A stretch of DNA of 13,592 bases from NCBI GenBank assembly GCA_018398765.1, contig JAHBMJ010003054.1:1-13592 (forward strand), written 5' to 3'. Numbering within the stretch: the stretch's first letter is position 1; every line of letters starts with the position of its first letter. A model generated the notes under the pieces. That model ran no database searches. It was not told the origin of the DNA and saw nothing but the letters and a program-made list of their open reading frames with translations. The stretch is from Chromera velia (Eukaryota > Sar > Chromeraceae). Shown piece by piece: positions 1 through 8,665 of the stretch. Position numbers and translations under genes: made by a program.

Positions 1-408
1 CTCCAAGGAGAGCGCCCCCTTGGTCGACCCCTCCTTCGTTGGAGCGACTGTGTCCTCTCTGATTTCCGCCTTCTGGAAATCAATGAGGCCGAGTGGCAGA
101 CACTTGCCTCTCATAGAGGCAGGTGGAGGGCGTTAATTCAAGATGGGGTGAAAAAGGTAGAGGAGAGAGCAGCGGAGGAAAAGGAAAAGAAAAGGGAAGT
201 GAGAAAGGGGCAGAGAGATGGAGATGCGAAGTGTGAGGCATGTGGACGAACGTTTTCCACCCCTCGGGGGCTTCGCATTCACACAAGCAAAGCACATAAG
301 GACCTCGCCCCCAGACAGCCAGAGCAGCCGAAGAAGGCAGTCAAAGAAAAGAAGGGAAGCTGGGTTCAGGGCTGTCAGGTGAAGGAAATTCTTAGGAAGT
401 ACAAATAG
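1..408 (+). CDS. C-terminus of a non-LTR retrotransposon ORF (reverse transcriptase polyprotein), 5' cut by window edge
   Basis: The frame is open from base 1 to a TAG at 406-408, giving 135 residues, so the protein starts outside the window. Residues 5-46 follow the pattern R-P-x-x-R-W-x-D-x-V, then D-x-x-x-L, then E-W-x-x-L-A-x-x-R-x-x-W-R-x-L. I know this arrangement from the extreme C-terminus of LINE-type ORF2 proteins, downstream of the reverse transcriptase. A Lys/Glu-rich charged linker follows (about residues 50-74). Next comes one classical C2H2 zinc finger: Cys78, Cys81, His94 and His99, with spacing C-x2-C-x12-H-x4-H. It probably helps bind nucleic acid during target-primed reverse transcription. 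The endonuclease and polymerase domains are not visible, so whether this copy is intact cannot be judged. The clade is not determined. A domesticated zinc-finger gene is less likely given the tail described for the element. Confidence 0.72.
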   Translation, partial: LQGERPLGRPLLRWSDCVLSDFRLLEINEAEWQTLASHRGRWRALIQDGVKKVEERAAEEKEKKREVRKGQRDGDAKCEACGRTFSTPRGLRIHTSKAHKDLAPRQPEQPKKAVKEKKGSWVQGCQVKEILRKYK

Positions 409-664
409 GGAAGAGGATGGCGTTATGAGGTGGCATGGCATGGCTGGCAGTCAACATCACATGAAGCAGCCTCGCTCATGCGCAAGCACACCCTGCCAGA
501 AGTGGAAGAGTTTGAGAAAAAATGCAGCTGTTAAGCTATTTGCTAAAGGTTGTGAAATAAGGGTCCATCATTTAATAATCTGCCTTGCGTGTTGTGACTT
601 GCCGAACGCTAGACGCCTATTATGGGCCGATAGCGATGGCGTATGATGATGATGATGATGACAA
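1..664 (+). mobile_element. 3' end of a LINE-like non-LTR retrotransposon
   Basis: The ORF end at 408 is followed by about 230 bases of non-coding sequence and then six ATG units (643-660) before unrelated microsatellite begins. Many non-LTR retrotransposons of protists and animals end in short tandem repeats such as (TGA)n instead of poly(A), so the repeat most likely marks the 3' terminus. No target-site duplication can be tested because the 5' end lies outside the window. The exact end, near 660-664, is inferred. Confidence 0.62.
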
Positions 665-679
665 GAGAAGAGGAGTCAT

Positions 680-742
680 GCTTTCTGTTTGTTTGTTCGT
701 TTGTCTGTCTGTCTGCCTGCCTGCCTGCCTGCCTGTCTGTCT

Positions 743-806
<64 letters not shown>

Positions 807-807
807 C
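680..807 (+). repeat. Compound tetranucleotide microsatellite (TTTG/TCTG/CTGC/TCAG)
   Basis: About 128 bases of near-perfect four-base repeats that change unit along their length: GTTT, then TCTG, CTGC, TCTG, TCAG mixed with TCTG, and TCTG again. The changes look like point mutations that spread by slippage. It starts just after the retrotransposon tail, so the insertion may have landed in or next to it. Long reading frames through it are artefacts of a repeat without stop codons. Confidence 0.9.
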
Positions 808-1189
808 ATGCCTGCGGAGGTTCAAAGTACGTCCATGCAAACACTCATGGAATGGCTCCCGTACAGCCGCCCCCTTGTATTGCTTCTCAGGCAGGCACAT
901 CTCTGCACTGGATCAGACAGAGCCCTTCTTTGACTTTGTCCTAAAGCTTTCGAGAGTATCCCATTGATTTCATTTCTTTTCTCTGCTGGGAATCCGTTGA
1001 TGCTACCGGAGTGACCCGTCCGCAACGCCCGTTCATGCGCAGGGGATACTAACGTCAGTCAGGCAAAGAGAGAGGCGAAAAATCAAGAACGACTGACCAG
1101 TGTCGATGAGAACGATGCGAGAAGACCCGTCCAGTCTTTTGAAGGCGTTTCAGTGGTTGCTGCTGCTCTGGAGTGCCGTCGCTCCTCCG

Positions 1190-1270
1190 CTGCTGCTGCT
1201 GCTCCCAAGTTTGTCATTCCCATGCTGCTGCTGCTGCTGCTGTTGCTGTTCCCAAGTTTGTCATTCCCAT
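1190..1270 (+). repeat. CTG-rich repeat with a 47-bp tandem duplication
   Basis: Runs of CTG/GCT surround a 20-base segment, beginning CCCAAG, that is present identically at 1204-1223 and 1251-1270. The period is therefore 47 bases. A further short CTG run lies at about 1156-1170. The arrangement is a local tandem duplication in which the trinucleotide run expanded separately between the copies. Confidence 0.85.
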
Positions 1271-2091
1271 ACAGGCCTCGCTATGGCGGTTTCTAGGTGG
1301 CCACTGCTTCAAACAGCTATAGTTGGCCCTGCTGAAGCGCTCACCCCTCGATCAGTCCTTGACCGGTCCGCGCTGTTAACGGAGGCAACAGCAACCCTCC
1401 GCAGATTTGCTACTGCGTTGCTATCTGTGAGACGTACGTGCTAATCGGAATCAGATATGAGAGGTGGGGTCTGGCTGGGTATTTCGGATCCGGTAATTCG
1501 GGATGGATGAGGAACGGACAGTGGAAATGCCACGTCGAAAGTGAAGGAGGGACGGAAGGGGGGGGTTGTCTGATGCAAATTAATCAGACTTGATTGAGGT
1601 TTCTGACCCTCTCGCGAAGGAGAGCCGCCATACTCCCAAAAGATTTATTCTGTTTGATTTCCTTGTTTTTGGTCATCATCGACCGGGTCAAATTTGTGAC
1701 TGTAAATTTTCCTTTCTTTTCAAAACACCGGCCTGCATTGACGCCAAGTGCTTCTGTCTCGCTAGTATTTCGATTCTTACCATTTATCCATCATGGTCTC
1801 CTCTGGGCGAGTCGTCTTATCTGTCACCTGCGACTCGACCTCGTTCCTGCAGATAAAAAAATCACCGATAGGGCAGAGAGAGTGTAAAAACGATCGCGGA
1901 CAATCGACATGATCGATGTCGAATTAAGTCTACATGGGAATGAATGCGTTGCTGTACGTTAATTGGCAGGTATGGCGTTAGTGACCCCGTCTCTATGATT
2001 TAGGTCGCGATTGATACGAAAGCGTGCCCTCACTTTCCAGTAGAAGACAATCCGTGAGCACAACAGAATTTTGATGATCTACTTGCATTTG
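1271..2091. other. Non-coding stretch, no gene supported
   Basis: I see no convincing exon in this stretch. Reading frames here are short and lack protein-like composition or good paired splice sites. A small perfect inverted repeat lies at 1904-1922, with 7-base arms TCGACAT/ATGTCGA around GATCG. Its role is unknown. A run of G occurs at about 1558-1565. Confidence 0.5.
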
Positions 2092-2310
2092 TCACGGTCC
2101 TTCCTCCCTCCATGGCTTTCTGCCTGCCTGCCATCTTTCTTTCCTGCCTCCTTGCCTCACCGTCTTCCTGCTTGCTTCTCTGCCTGCCTGGCTGCGTGCC
2201 TGTCTGCCTCCCTTTGCCTTCACGCCTGCTTTCATTTTGCCTTCAATCCTGCCTCCCTTTCTGCCGTCATCCTTGCCTCCCTGTTTTTTCACTATTACTC
2301 CTGGCTTCAT

Positions 2311-2350
<40 letters not shown>

Positions 2351-2352
2351 TC
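2092..2352 (+). repeat. Degenerate CCTG/CCTC microsatellite region
   Basis: A pyrimidine-rich stretch built of CTGCC and CTTCC units, most regular at 2312-2349, where CCTG is repeated about nine times. Its left part is degenerate and probably old. On the minus strand the regular part reads GGCA and may supply the last codons of the minus-strand gene that ends at 2307. Confidence 0.85.
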
Positions 2353-2564
2353 ATCCATGCTTCGGTCTTGCTGCAAAAGTCTCCACGCACAAGCTTCAGG
2401 ATGCGTGCAACATCTTTCGGCAGTCTTCGGACAGCAGGTGCTAAAGAGAAGGTATGAAGACACATGCATTCGTCCTGCCTGCAGCTCACTTGTAGTTGGG
2501 CCGTTTGCGTGGGAGTTTTCCTCTCTGCAATGAGAATGAATTTTGGGGTGGAGGGGAGTAAAAT
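2307..2564 (-). other. Candidate terminal exon of the 2307-4840 gene
   Basis: A strong acceptor (CGTCTTTTCAG) precedes base 2564 on the minus strand. The following frame is open for 85 codons and joins in phase 0 to the exon ending at 3194. The middle part (motif RLPKDVARILKLVRGDF) looks like real protein, but the last dozen residues, GRQ/AGRQ repeats, are encoded by the GGCA microsatellite before a stop at 2307. An alternative is a very short 49-base intron, 2490 down to 2442, with ends GTGAGC and TTTAG. It would change frame and end the protein after a further 14 codons. I cannot choose between them. Confidence 0.35.
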
Positions 2565-4840
2565 CTGAAAAGACGACATTTCTTAATGAACACTGTGAGA
2601 CAAATTTACGAATCACGTCTACGTCACTAAAGCAACAAATGCGAAGAGAAATTGAGAATGTTGAGGGCCGGAGGGTAAGGGGTGGTGGTGCGCTTTAGTC
2701 ATAAGCCGTTGTCCTCCTTGATTGAGACACACATACATACACCAAGACTTTGCGACTGCAAGAAAGATGGATACCAGAGAGTTGAGGAGCAAGGTTGTAA
2801 GGGAGAAAGACGGAGAAAGCATTGACAGAGGAAAATCGCCTTCTCAAATTACCACAACTAATCTGGAAGGTCAACAAGAGGAAAAGAACTTTGACGGAGA
2901 AGGGGGAGCAGAGAAAAGAGAACACTTGCAACAATAGTGTGTGCAGCCTAGCTGCACAATATCTTTGAGGGATGAAAAGGCAGAGGGACTGGACATGAAA
3001 GAAAGCTCACCAACAAGAACATGAGGAGCTCCATGAAACTGTGACTATCTTTTTTCAGCTTTCGTTCTCCACATGCTTACCAGGCCAAGCTAAACAGAAT
3101 TGTAGAGGTTCTTTCCTTTTTCTGTCACTCTTTTTCCTCACAGGGAGTGCATTCAATCATGGGAAAAAATAATCAAGTACTTCGGGCACTCACCTTCTTT
3201 CCTCCTTCCGGAGCGATCTCTGCAGTACCCCCGAAGGCGGCATCATTGCCATCTTTCAAATGACTATCAGAGGTGTCCAAACGCTCGCGGCTGTCCAACA
3301 GGCCAAACGAGTCGGGGTCCTCAGCGTCCCCCCCATCCCCACGCAGCCCCAGGGGTCCCGCTCCCTTTGTCGAAGGGACGCTTTGCCAGTGTGTCTGTGT
3401 GTGTGGCTGTACGGAGGACCCTCCGACGAAGCCGTATGTTCCCTGCTGACGATTGGCGTACTTATAGGGATCGGATTTGAAACCATGTGCCCTCGGAAAG
3501 CCCCGCTCAGCGGCGTAGCCTCTGTCGACCTTTATGATAAACTGTGAGACCTTTTGACCGTTTGCAATGAGGATGGGCGAGAGAGGGAATTGGAATCTCC
3601 AGATCCGGGCAAATGCACTTCGAAGTGCTGCTTTGCGCTGAAGCTTTACTTCCTGTCATGAAAGAAGGCAGAAGAGAGGTGAGAATGGTTTCTGAACTTT
3701 CTCATTCTCCTTTTTTCTTTCGAAAAGTTGTGGACACGGCAGTAAGGGAAGAATGATCGAGGAAGAGGGAAGAAAGGACCTCGGAAAGGACAGAAAGAGA
3801 AAGAACAACGTGCACCTGGTGGTTCGTTCTGGTGTGCGAGTGTGTATAAAAACGGAAAGCAAAAGGGCGGGGGATGAGAAGACACCCAAAATCTTCAGTT
3901 TTTTGTCCATTTGTCTTATATGTTTTCCTTCATGTGTAGGGGTGCGAGGCACTGGTCCTGTTTGCAATGGTCGGACTGCCTTTGTGCGTGTGTGTGTGTG
4001 TGTGTGTGGTGCTGCCTGCAACGGTCAGTCTGTCGTTTTTTTTTTTCTTTCTTGGTGCGGTTTTTTTGTGTGGTGCTGCCTGCGATGGTCGGTCTGCTGG
4101 GCGCTCTGTGTCTTCGTTTGCCCGTCTGCGCGTCTGTTTCTGCCTTCCTGACTGCGTTGTTACCAAAACGGCAACAAGGTGAGAGATGAAAGCGGAGTTC
4201 AAAGAGCTTCCCAGGATCTCCTCACCGAAGGATCATTTCGCCGTTTCTTGATCAGCTTCGACTGTACGTGTTCGATTGCTCTGAGAAATTTCCGGTAGAA
4301 CTCTGCGTCCTTCTCCATCAGGTCATGGATCCGCTCGTACGGTGTCGGGAGAAGTAGCCAATCGTCCTCGTCACCTGTGAAAGCCATAATCAAGCAAACA
4401 CGAAAGGAGGAGAAAGACAGACAACACCAGTCAGTATTGAATCCAGATCTCAGCGAAAAAGGAAGTGAAAGTCAGAAAGACAGGCAGGAGAAAAGCTTGG
4501 ACCCACCCTCAATGGACTTTGTGATGAGCAGAGCAACAGTGTCTCTAATCATTGCATACGAGTGGCCAACGTTCTCAACGCGGGTCTTCTCTGCCACCTC
4601 ATCCTCGCCACCGCCAAGATCGATCGTTCCTTGTGGGAGGTGGAAGTGTAGAGGCGAGGTCAGCATGTGTTCAACGAGCCTGTATATATATATACATATA
4701 TATGAGACAGTCTTTTGTGTGCAAGAGCGTGCAAGAGGAAGCATCTGCAGAATGAAATGGGAAAGTACATGTGCAAACGTGCACTGACCACTTCCAGTTC
4801 GAGCTCGCCGCTGCATCCCATTTGCGGAATATCTGTTCAT
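2307..4840 (-). CDS. Spliced gene of unknown function, join of five exons (model)
   Basis: Model: complement(join(2307..2564, 3194..3541, 4226..4374, 4507..4629, 4789..4840)), 309 residues. I do not recognise the protein. The three middle exons are the secure part: each has a good acceptor and donor, all frames stay open, and phases match at both internal junctions (phase 1 at 4507/4374, phase 0 at 4226/3541). The protein has a Gly- and Glu-rich stretch after the first exon, a predicted-helical region followed by an acidic segment with the motif DEDDWLLLPTPYERI, a Lys/Arg-rich helix, then a Gly/Asp-rich, probably disordered stretch. No signal peptide or membrane segment is evident. The first exon is uncertain. 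Its frame is open leftward to 4942, where TCACCCAG could be an acceptor, so the true start may lie further upstream. The last exon is a best guess. Confidence 0.5.
3194..3541 (-). other. Internal coding exon with no start codon, 116 codons
   Basis: On the minus strand an acceptor (GTCTCACAG) lies just before base 3541 and a near-consensus donor (AAGAAG then GTGAGT) follows base 3194. The 348 bases between them form exactly 116 codons with no stop in this frame, so the exon is phase 0 at both ends. The product begins FIIKVDRGYAAERGF, continues with an aromatic stretch (DPYKYANRQQGTYGFVGG) and ends in a Gly/Asp/Glu-rich region. Because this frame has no ATG, ordinary ORF listing misses it. The upstream exon (ending at 4226) also finishes in phase 0, which supports joining them. 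Confidence 0.65.
3985..4083 (+). repeat. GT microsatellite, poly-T runs and a ~64-bp imperfect duplication inside an intron
   Basis: A (TG)n run at about 3987-4008 and a T run near 4035-4046 lie in the inferred intron 3542-4225. The 16-base segment GTGTGGTGCTGCCTGC occurs at 4004-4019 and again at 4068-4083, a period of 64. A related, more divergent copy starts near 3955. This looks like local tandem duplication with slippage. Confidence 0.75.
4226..4629 (-). other. Two internal coding exons (4507-4629 and 4226-4374) with a 132-base intron
   Basis: The upstream exon starts after CCCACAAG and ends ATTGAGG before GTGGGT. The downstream exon starts after GGCTTTCACAG and ends CCTTCG before GTGAGG. 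The split codon G|GT restores Gly, giving the continuous motif ITKSIEGDEDDWLL across the junction. Both exons are open throughout, 123 and 149 bases. The intron (4375-4506) is purine-rich on the plus strand and has stops in the reading frame. The protein here appears helical and soluble. I do not recognise a domain. Confidence 0.62.
4681..4705 (+). repeat. Short TA dinucleotide repeat
   Basis: An alternating TATATA run interrupted by one C, nearly self-complementary. It lies in the inferred intron between the exons ending at 4789 and starting at 4629. Confidence 0.8.
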
Positions 4841-6011
4841 TGGTAAAGAAGCCGAAAGACCAGAATGGCAGTTTATTGTGGTGAAGACTAGCGCCCTGCG
4901 GCATTTTGTGTATGATAGGTACGCCCCCTGGGTAGTTACGCACTGGGTGAGAAGCTGACTGCATGGGAACTGATGCGCGCGTTCAAGTTGGACGCAGAAC
5001 TTTACTGTCAGGCTGTCAGGCTGTCAGCCAAGGATGCATGTCATCGGACAAAATGGACTGAGGGAATGGATGGTCGAATCGATCTCCGACAAAATCGACT
5101 TTTCAGCGTATAAGACAGGTTGTCCTCTCTCAGTCAAGAAAGTGCATCCTTGAATCTACGTCTATGCGTATAAAGCCGTACGTTGCTGCCCACACTGCTG
5201 CATGGGACATCTTACTCTTCTATATTAATACAGTCCACTCTGACTCTCGGCGTGTTATCTGTATATGTTAATAATTAAACATGCAAGCCAGATTCGCGCG
5301 CTTCGCGCGCGCATGCGAATTGATGATTGAGGGTTTTGTGCGCATGCGAAATGGGTTCTGATGAATGTTTAGAAAAAACAAGGAAGCGCATATATTTAAC
5401 TGTAATACTGCATATAGGCTTGATGGCCCCCTTAGGCCCCCATAGAGTTATATATATGGAGTCATACTATCATTTTTCCCAAACTTTAGACTCAAAGTTA
5501 ATATGCATAGAATTCTATAGAAATCAGTAAAAACACAAATAACAATCAATCAAATTGAGTCATGATTCATAATTGAACTGAAAACTATCTCCAGACTCCA
5601 AATCATGCATAAAAAAACCCTCGATCACGATTACTTTAGATCCTCTTATCTGACTATAATTATTTCAGAAACAGAAATCAATTCTAAGCTCTGTACGAAA
5701 GTTATGATAGCTAGTATGATAGATTTTTAAAAAAATGTTAGACAATCTTACGTACAACTTTTTTTTTTGTAATAATTTAAGTCTCCCAGCATGTCTTTCT
5801 GTCTCTTTGCTTGTTTGTGCATCTGCCTATCTGGTTGTCTCTCCCTTCTGGTCTTTTTGTTTGGTCTTCCTCCTTTCTGCCGGGCCAGTGTAACCTTTAT
5901 CGTGCATATGCCTCATTGCTTTTCACTTGTCCATCCTGTTCCCACGTATGCTTCACTCATCTCTCATGCTTGCTGGCCAGATGGGGACTCGTGCCTCCTT
6001 CAGTCCTCTGC
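4841..6011. other. Intergenic region with an AT-rich island
   Basis: No gene is supported in this stretch. An eight-base unit (CTGTCAGG) is repeated almost three times at 5005-5028. A GC-rich stretch at about 5291-5319 contains CGCATGCGAA, which recurs at 5341-5350. From about 5350 to 5785 the sequence is clearly richer in A and T than its surroundings, with several A or T runs and frequent stops in all frames. Such an island could be an inserted element or organelle-derived DNA, but no organellar gene is recognisable. From about 5790 the plus strand is pyrimidine-rich low-complexity sequence. Confidence 0.5.
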
Positions 6012-8237
6012 TCACATCACGCAGCATGTGCACCTACACTCGTCAGCAGTGCCGTCAGCATCTGTCGTGACGGCTCCGTCTGTCTTGACAAGGGCTTTTG
6101 CCTTGACACCTTTGTTTTCCTCCCGACTCTCCTTCACAGCTGCCTTTGCCCCCACATCCGTTTCTGCGTCCACAGCTTCGGTGTCGACCGCCCTGCCCAT
6201 TGCCAGGATCTCACAAGAGGCAGGCAGGGCGGCTCGGAGCTCTCTCAACTCGGGACACCGTCCGAAGTCTCCTTGTGCGTGCCTGGTGTGACCGAAGGTG
6301 TCGGGAAGCTTCAGAGTCTGCATGAATGCGGAGGGTTTGACGACGTTCAGGAGTTGACATGTTCGACGTGAGAACAATTCAGCATTCACGCTGTTTGGAA
6401 CCGCTCCATCTGAGTGAAAATGAATGTTTGTGCATGCTCAGCGGCGGCTTCGTTGATTAATCTTTAGTTGGCTGGTCGGCTCTTTCCTTGATGTTGTTGC
6501 ACAGGTCAACTTGAGTGTATCCAACGAAAGTTCCGATTGAGACTGCTGCATGTGTCCACTAATGCTTTCTTTGAGCCCTATTTGCACCCAGCTCCCTTCT
6601 TGTTTGCGCCGGCCTTTCTGCTTTCTCCCCTCATGGACCCACTTAGCTACCTACCTATCTACCCACCGACCTACCTACCTACCCACCTTTAGTTGACTTA
6701 GAGACGACAGAGCGCTGAGGGAAGAGGGCCCAAATTTGTTGCCCCACAACTTTAAGTCACGCAGCTTGGAGAGGGCGCAGAGACCTGAAGCGAGGGGGGG
6801 AAGGGAAGCGTTCGTCAAGTGGCAGTTCCACAAACTGACGCTTTCAATCTCACACTCAGGCTGCTCCCCTATCCATCTGAAATACTCCCCTACCATCTCC
6901 CCCTTTTCCCTGGTGTCAATTTTGTACTTCTCATACATGTTGATGGTCCTCTGGCCCCTCACTTGTGTGTCAAGGACAAACGACCTGTACAGCTCCGAGA
7001 CCAACTGCCGGTCCGTCCTTCCGTTGGTGAACTTGACTGTGAAGAGGTCGTCCTGGCCGCTCTCTTCCTGGGGCTCCCATGCAGATTTCTTCTTTTCCAT
7101 GAGGAGAAGGTGGAACCCGGGGGGGGACAGGGGGATTTGGACCCAGTTCTGTGGAAGGGGACCTAGCTGGACTATGGAGGTTTGCTGCTTGACTGAGGAG
7201 ACGCGAGACTCGAAGTTGGTCCAGCCACGCTCGTGATAGGGCGTCTTGTTGGTCACTTCCTGCAAATCAGCCGGCACTTCTGTGCATCTGAGAAAGTAGA
7301 CATTCTCAGACGCGTTGCCGTATAGACAGGCCAGGAGGCTGAGTCCCTTTTTAAACAGGGCGTCCTCCTCATCCGTCCGTGGCCATTGGGGAAGACTCGA
7401 GAAGTCCTGGAACATGAGGGGGTAGCCTGTTGTTGTTTCGGGAAGAATAACGGCATTCTGTCGTCTGAATGTCTCCTCCATCCACGTCTCCGCATCGTCC
7501 TCTCCTTTTCTCCTCTCCCTCTTGCCCCCCCGCCTCTTTGAGAACAGACTTCTCCCCTCCTCAAAAGGGCCCTTCACCCAGTCGCCACACACACTCCTGC
7601 TCAAGCCCTCCACAACCCTGCTGGCAGTGGTGCCTGTTGGGTCTGGGTGTTCTTTGGCGTGCCTTGAGTACGACAGGGCGTATATGTTGGCCCTGAAAGC
7701 CTTTGCCTTCACCAGCTCCTGCAGTGCCTCTTCCTTTGACAAACAGATGCTGGCAAATCTTCTTTCCGTTTCCTGTCGCGGCTTCATTCGCCCCCCCATC
7801 CCGACATACTTTGCAACCTCCGGAGCTTTCAAGAGCCCCAAAATCTCCGTGACGTGGGCCCAGTACAGGCTGCAGTCAGTGTAGTATCGGGCCTTTGCGG
7901 AGGCCAACAGCGCCTCCATTCCACACCCGAGCCCCACGACCAATCCCTTCACTTCCAAATAATGTGTGATGCTCCCCTGTCCCACCCCAAGCATTTCCTC
8001 CCACGCATGGGCACAGACACGCACCGACTGCCCACAACACCCGCACTTTGGACACAGCATCGTTTGGTCTACATGCGGAAGCGGCACGAAAAAGTCACCT
8101 CTTCTGTCATCCACCGCAAAGCTGAGATTGCCGCCGCTGATGCTGTCCCAACGGTCACGGACCCGGAAGAGCCCCGGCTCATTCTCACGCCTCCAGCAAT
8201 TCAATCTTCCTTCTATCCTTTCTGAGAGTGTCTGCAT
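6012..8237 (-). CDS. Predicted lipid-anchored LRR protein with RGW..FE-type domain and CaaX box, join of two exons
   Basis: Model: complement(join(6012..6317, 6687..8237)), 618 residues. The start ATG at 8237 follows an in-frame stop at 8271-8273. Without splicing the frame stops a few codons past 6687. The donor CTAAAG/GTGGGT and acceptor CATTCATGCAG are both phase 0 and join SLSQLK to TLKLPD, restoring a leucine-rich repeat. Visible parts: Cys cluster CPKCGCCG (62-69, possible metal site); Arg/Lys-rich linker (235-245); a core at about 265-345 with DFSSLPQWPRTDEEDALF (278-295) and ERGWTNFE (336-343); LRR-like segments at about 463-525; an Ala/Lys/Glu-rich tail; and C-terminus CRCTCCVM. I recall the S-L-P-Q...R-G-W..F-E pattern from large families of unnamed protist proteins, perhaps TIR-like in fold; that is recollection, not a search. 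CCVM fits a farnesylated CaaX box, and the nearby Cys could be palmitoylated. It is divergent to the hexokinase gene. Confidence 0.66.
6646..6687 (+). repeat. ACCT tetranucleotide repeat overlapping a splice donor
   Basis: Imperfect CTAC/ACCT units fill this stretch. On the minus strand they read GGTA/GGTG, and the first unit forms the 5' splice site of the intron in the LRR gene. Confidence 0.8.
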
Positions 8238-8308
8238 GGAGGTGGTGAGGAGGTTGAGAAGAGAGGACGCTCACGGTGCTGATTGGTCGCCTGTGCCGGG
8301 CAGCTGCT

Positions 8309-8335
8309 GGGAGGGAGGGAGGGAGGGAGGGAGGG
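8309..8335 (+). repeat. GGGA repeat, possible G-quadruplex
   Basis: Seven GGG triplets separated by single A residues, 27 bases in total, located 72-98 bases upstream of the start codon at 8237. Four such triplets are enough for a parallel G-quadruplex with one-base loops. The G-rich strand is the template strand for the minus-strand gene, so its transcript would carry the C-rich version if the tract lies in the 5' UTR. Confidence 0.8.
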
Positions 8336-8665
8336 TGCTGAGCAACTTCTTCTCTATGTGTATATGGATGGACGGATGGGTGCAGGGGCGGCACTCCACT
8401 CTGACAGTTCTGTCAGACTGATGGCATGTACACGTTTATCGTTTCCTCGAAGAATGCTTCTCGTCGTCTGCTGCTTGTCAGATCCCCCAGAGGCGTATAT
8501 GCAGGATTTAGACAGTTGCTGATCGTAACGTTCGATCCGTTCTCACTTATAAATACTGCGAGCTCTGCCAGGAGGATCAGATTTGAATCCATGTTTCCAC
8601 ATGTCGTGGTCCGATCGCACGAAAGGTCAGGCAAATTGAAGTTCATGCACATATGCAGGCGCGTG

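Noticed and set aside
680-807. Regularly repeated sequence resembling an array
   Set aside because: Four-base units with no spacers: a microsatellite, not CRISPR, and the context is eukaryotic.
1100-1444. 114-codon plus-strand frame with poly-Leu and poly-Cys, ending in a more protein-like 53-residue part from 1283
   Set aside because: The first half is CTG repeat. The second half is short, with no splice signal or recognisable motif, so it is too weak to call.
2722-2937. 71-codon polar frame on the plus strand
   Set aside because: It falls in the inferred intron of the opposite-strand gene, has purine-biased low-complexity composition and no splice or start context that stands out.
2940-2958. 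Perfect hairpin with 8-base arms and a three-base loop (TGTGCAGC, CTA, GCTGCACA)
   Set aside because: No T run or gene end next to it that would make it a terminator, and it lies inside an inferred intron. One such short palindrome is expected by chance in a window of this size.
3074-3090. Nine-base candidate microexon (minus strand) between TTCTGTTTAG and GTAAGC
   Set aside because: Both splice signals look good and it keeps phase 0, but nine bases cannot be supported without transcripts, so it was left out of the model.
5791-6371. Plus-strand frames of 166 and 186 codons
   Set aside because: They lie partly in low-complexity pyrimidine sequence and partly antisense to the second exon of the LRR gene, whose minus-strand reading restores an LRR and a CaaX end.
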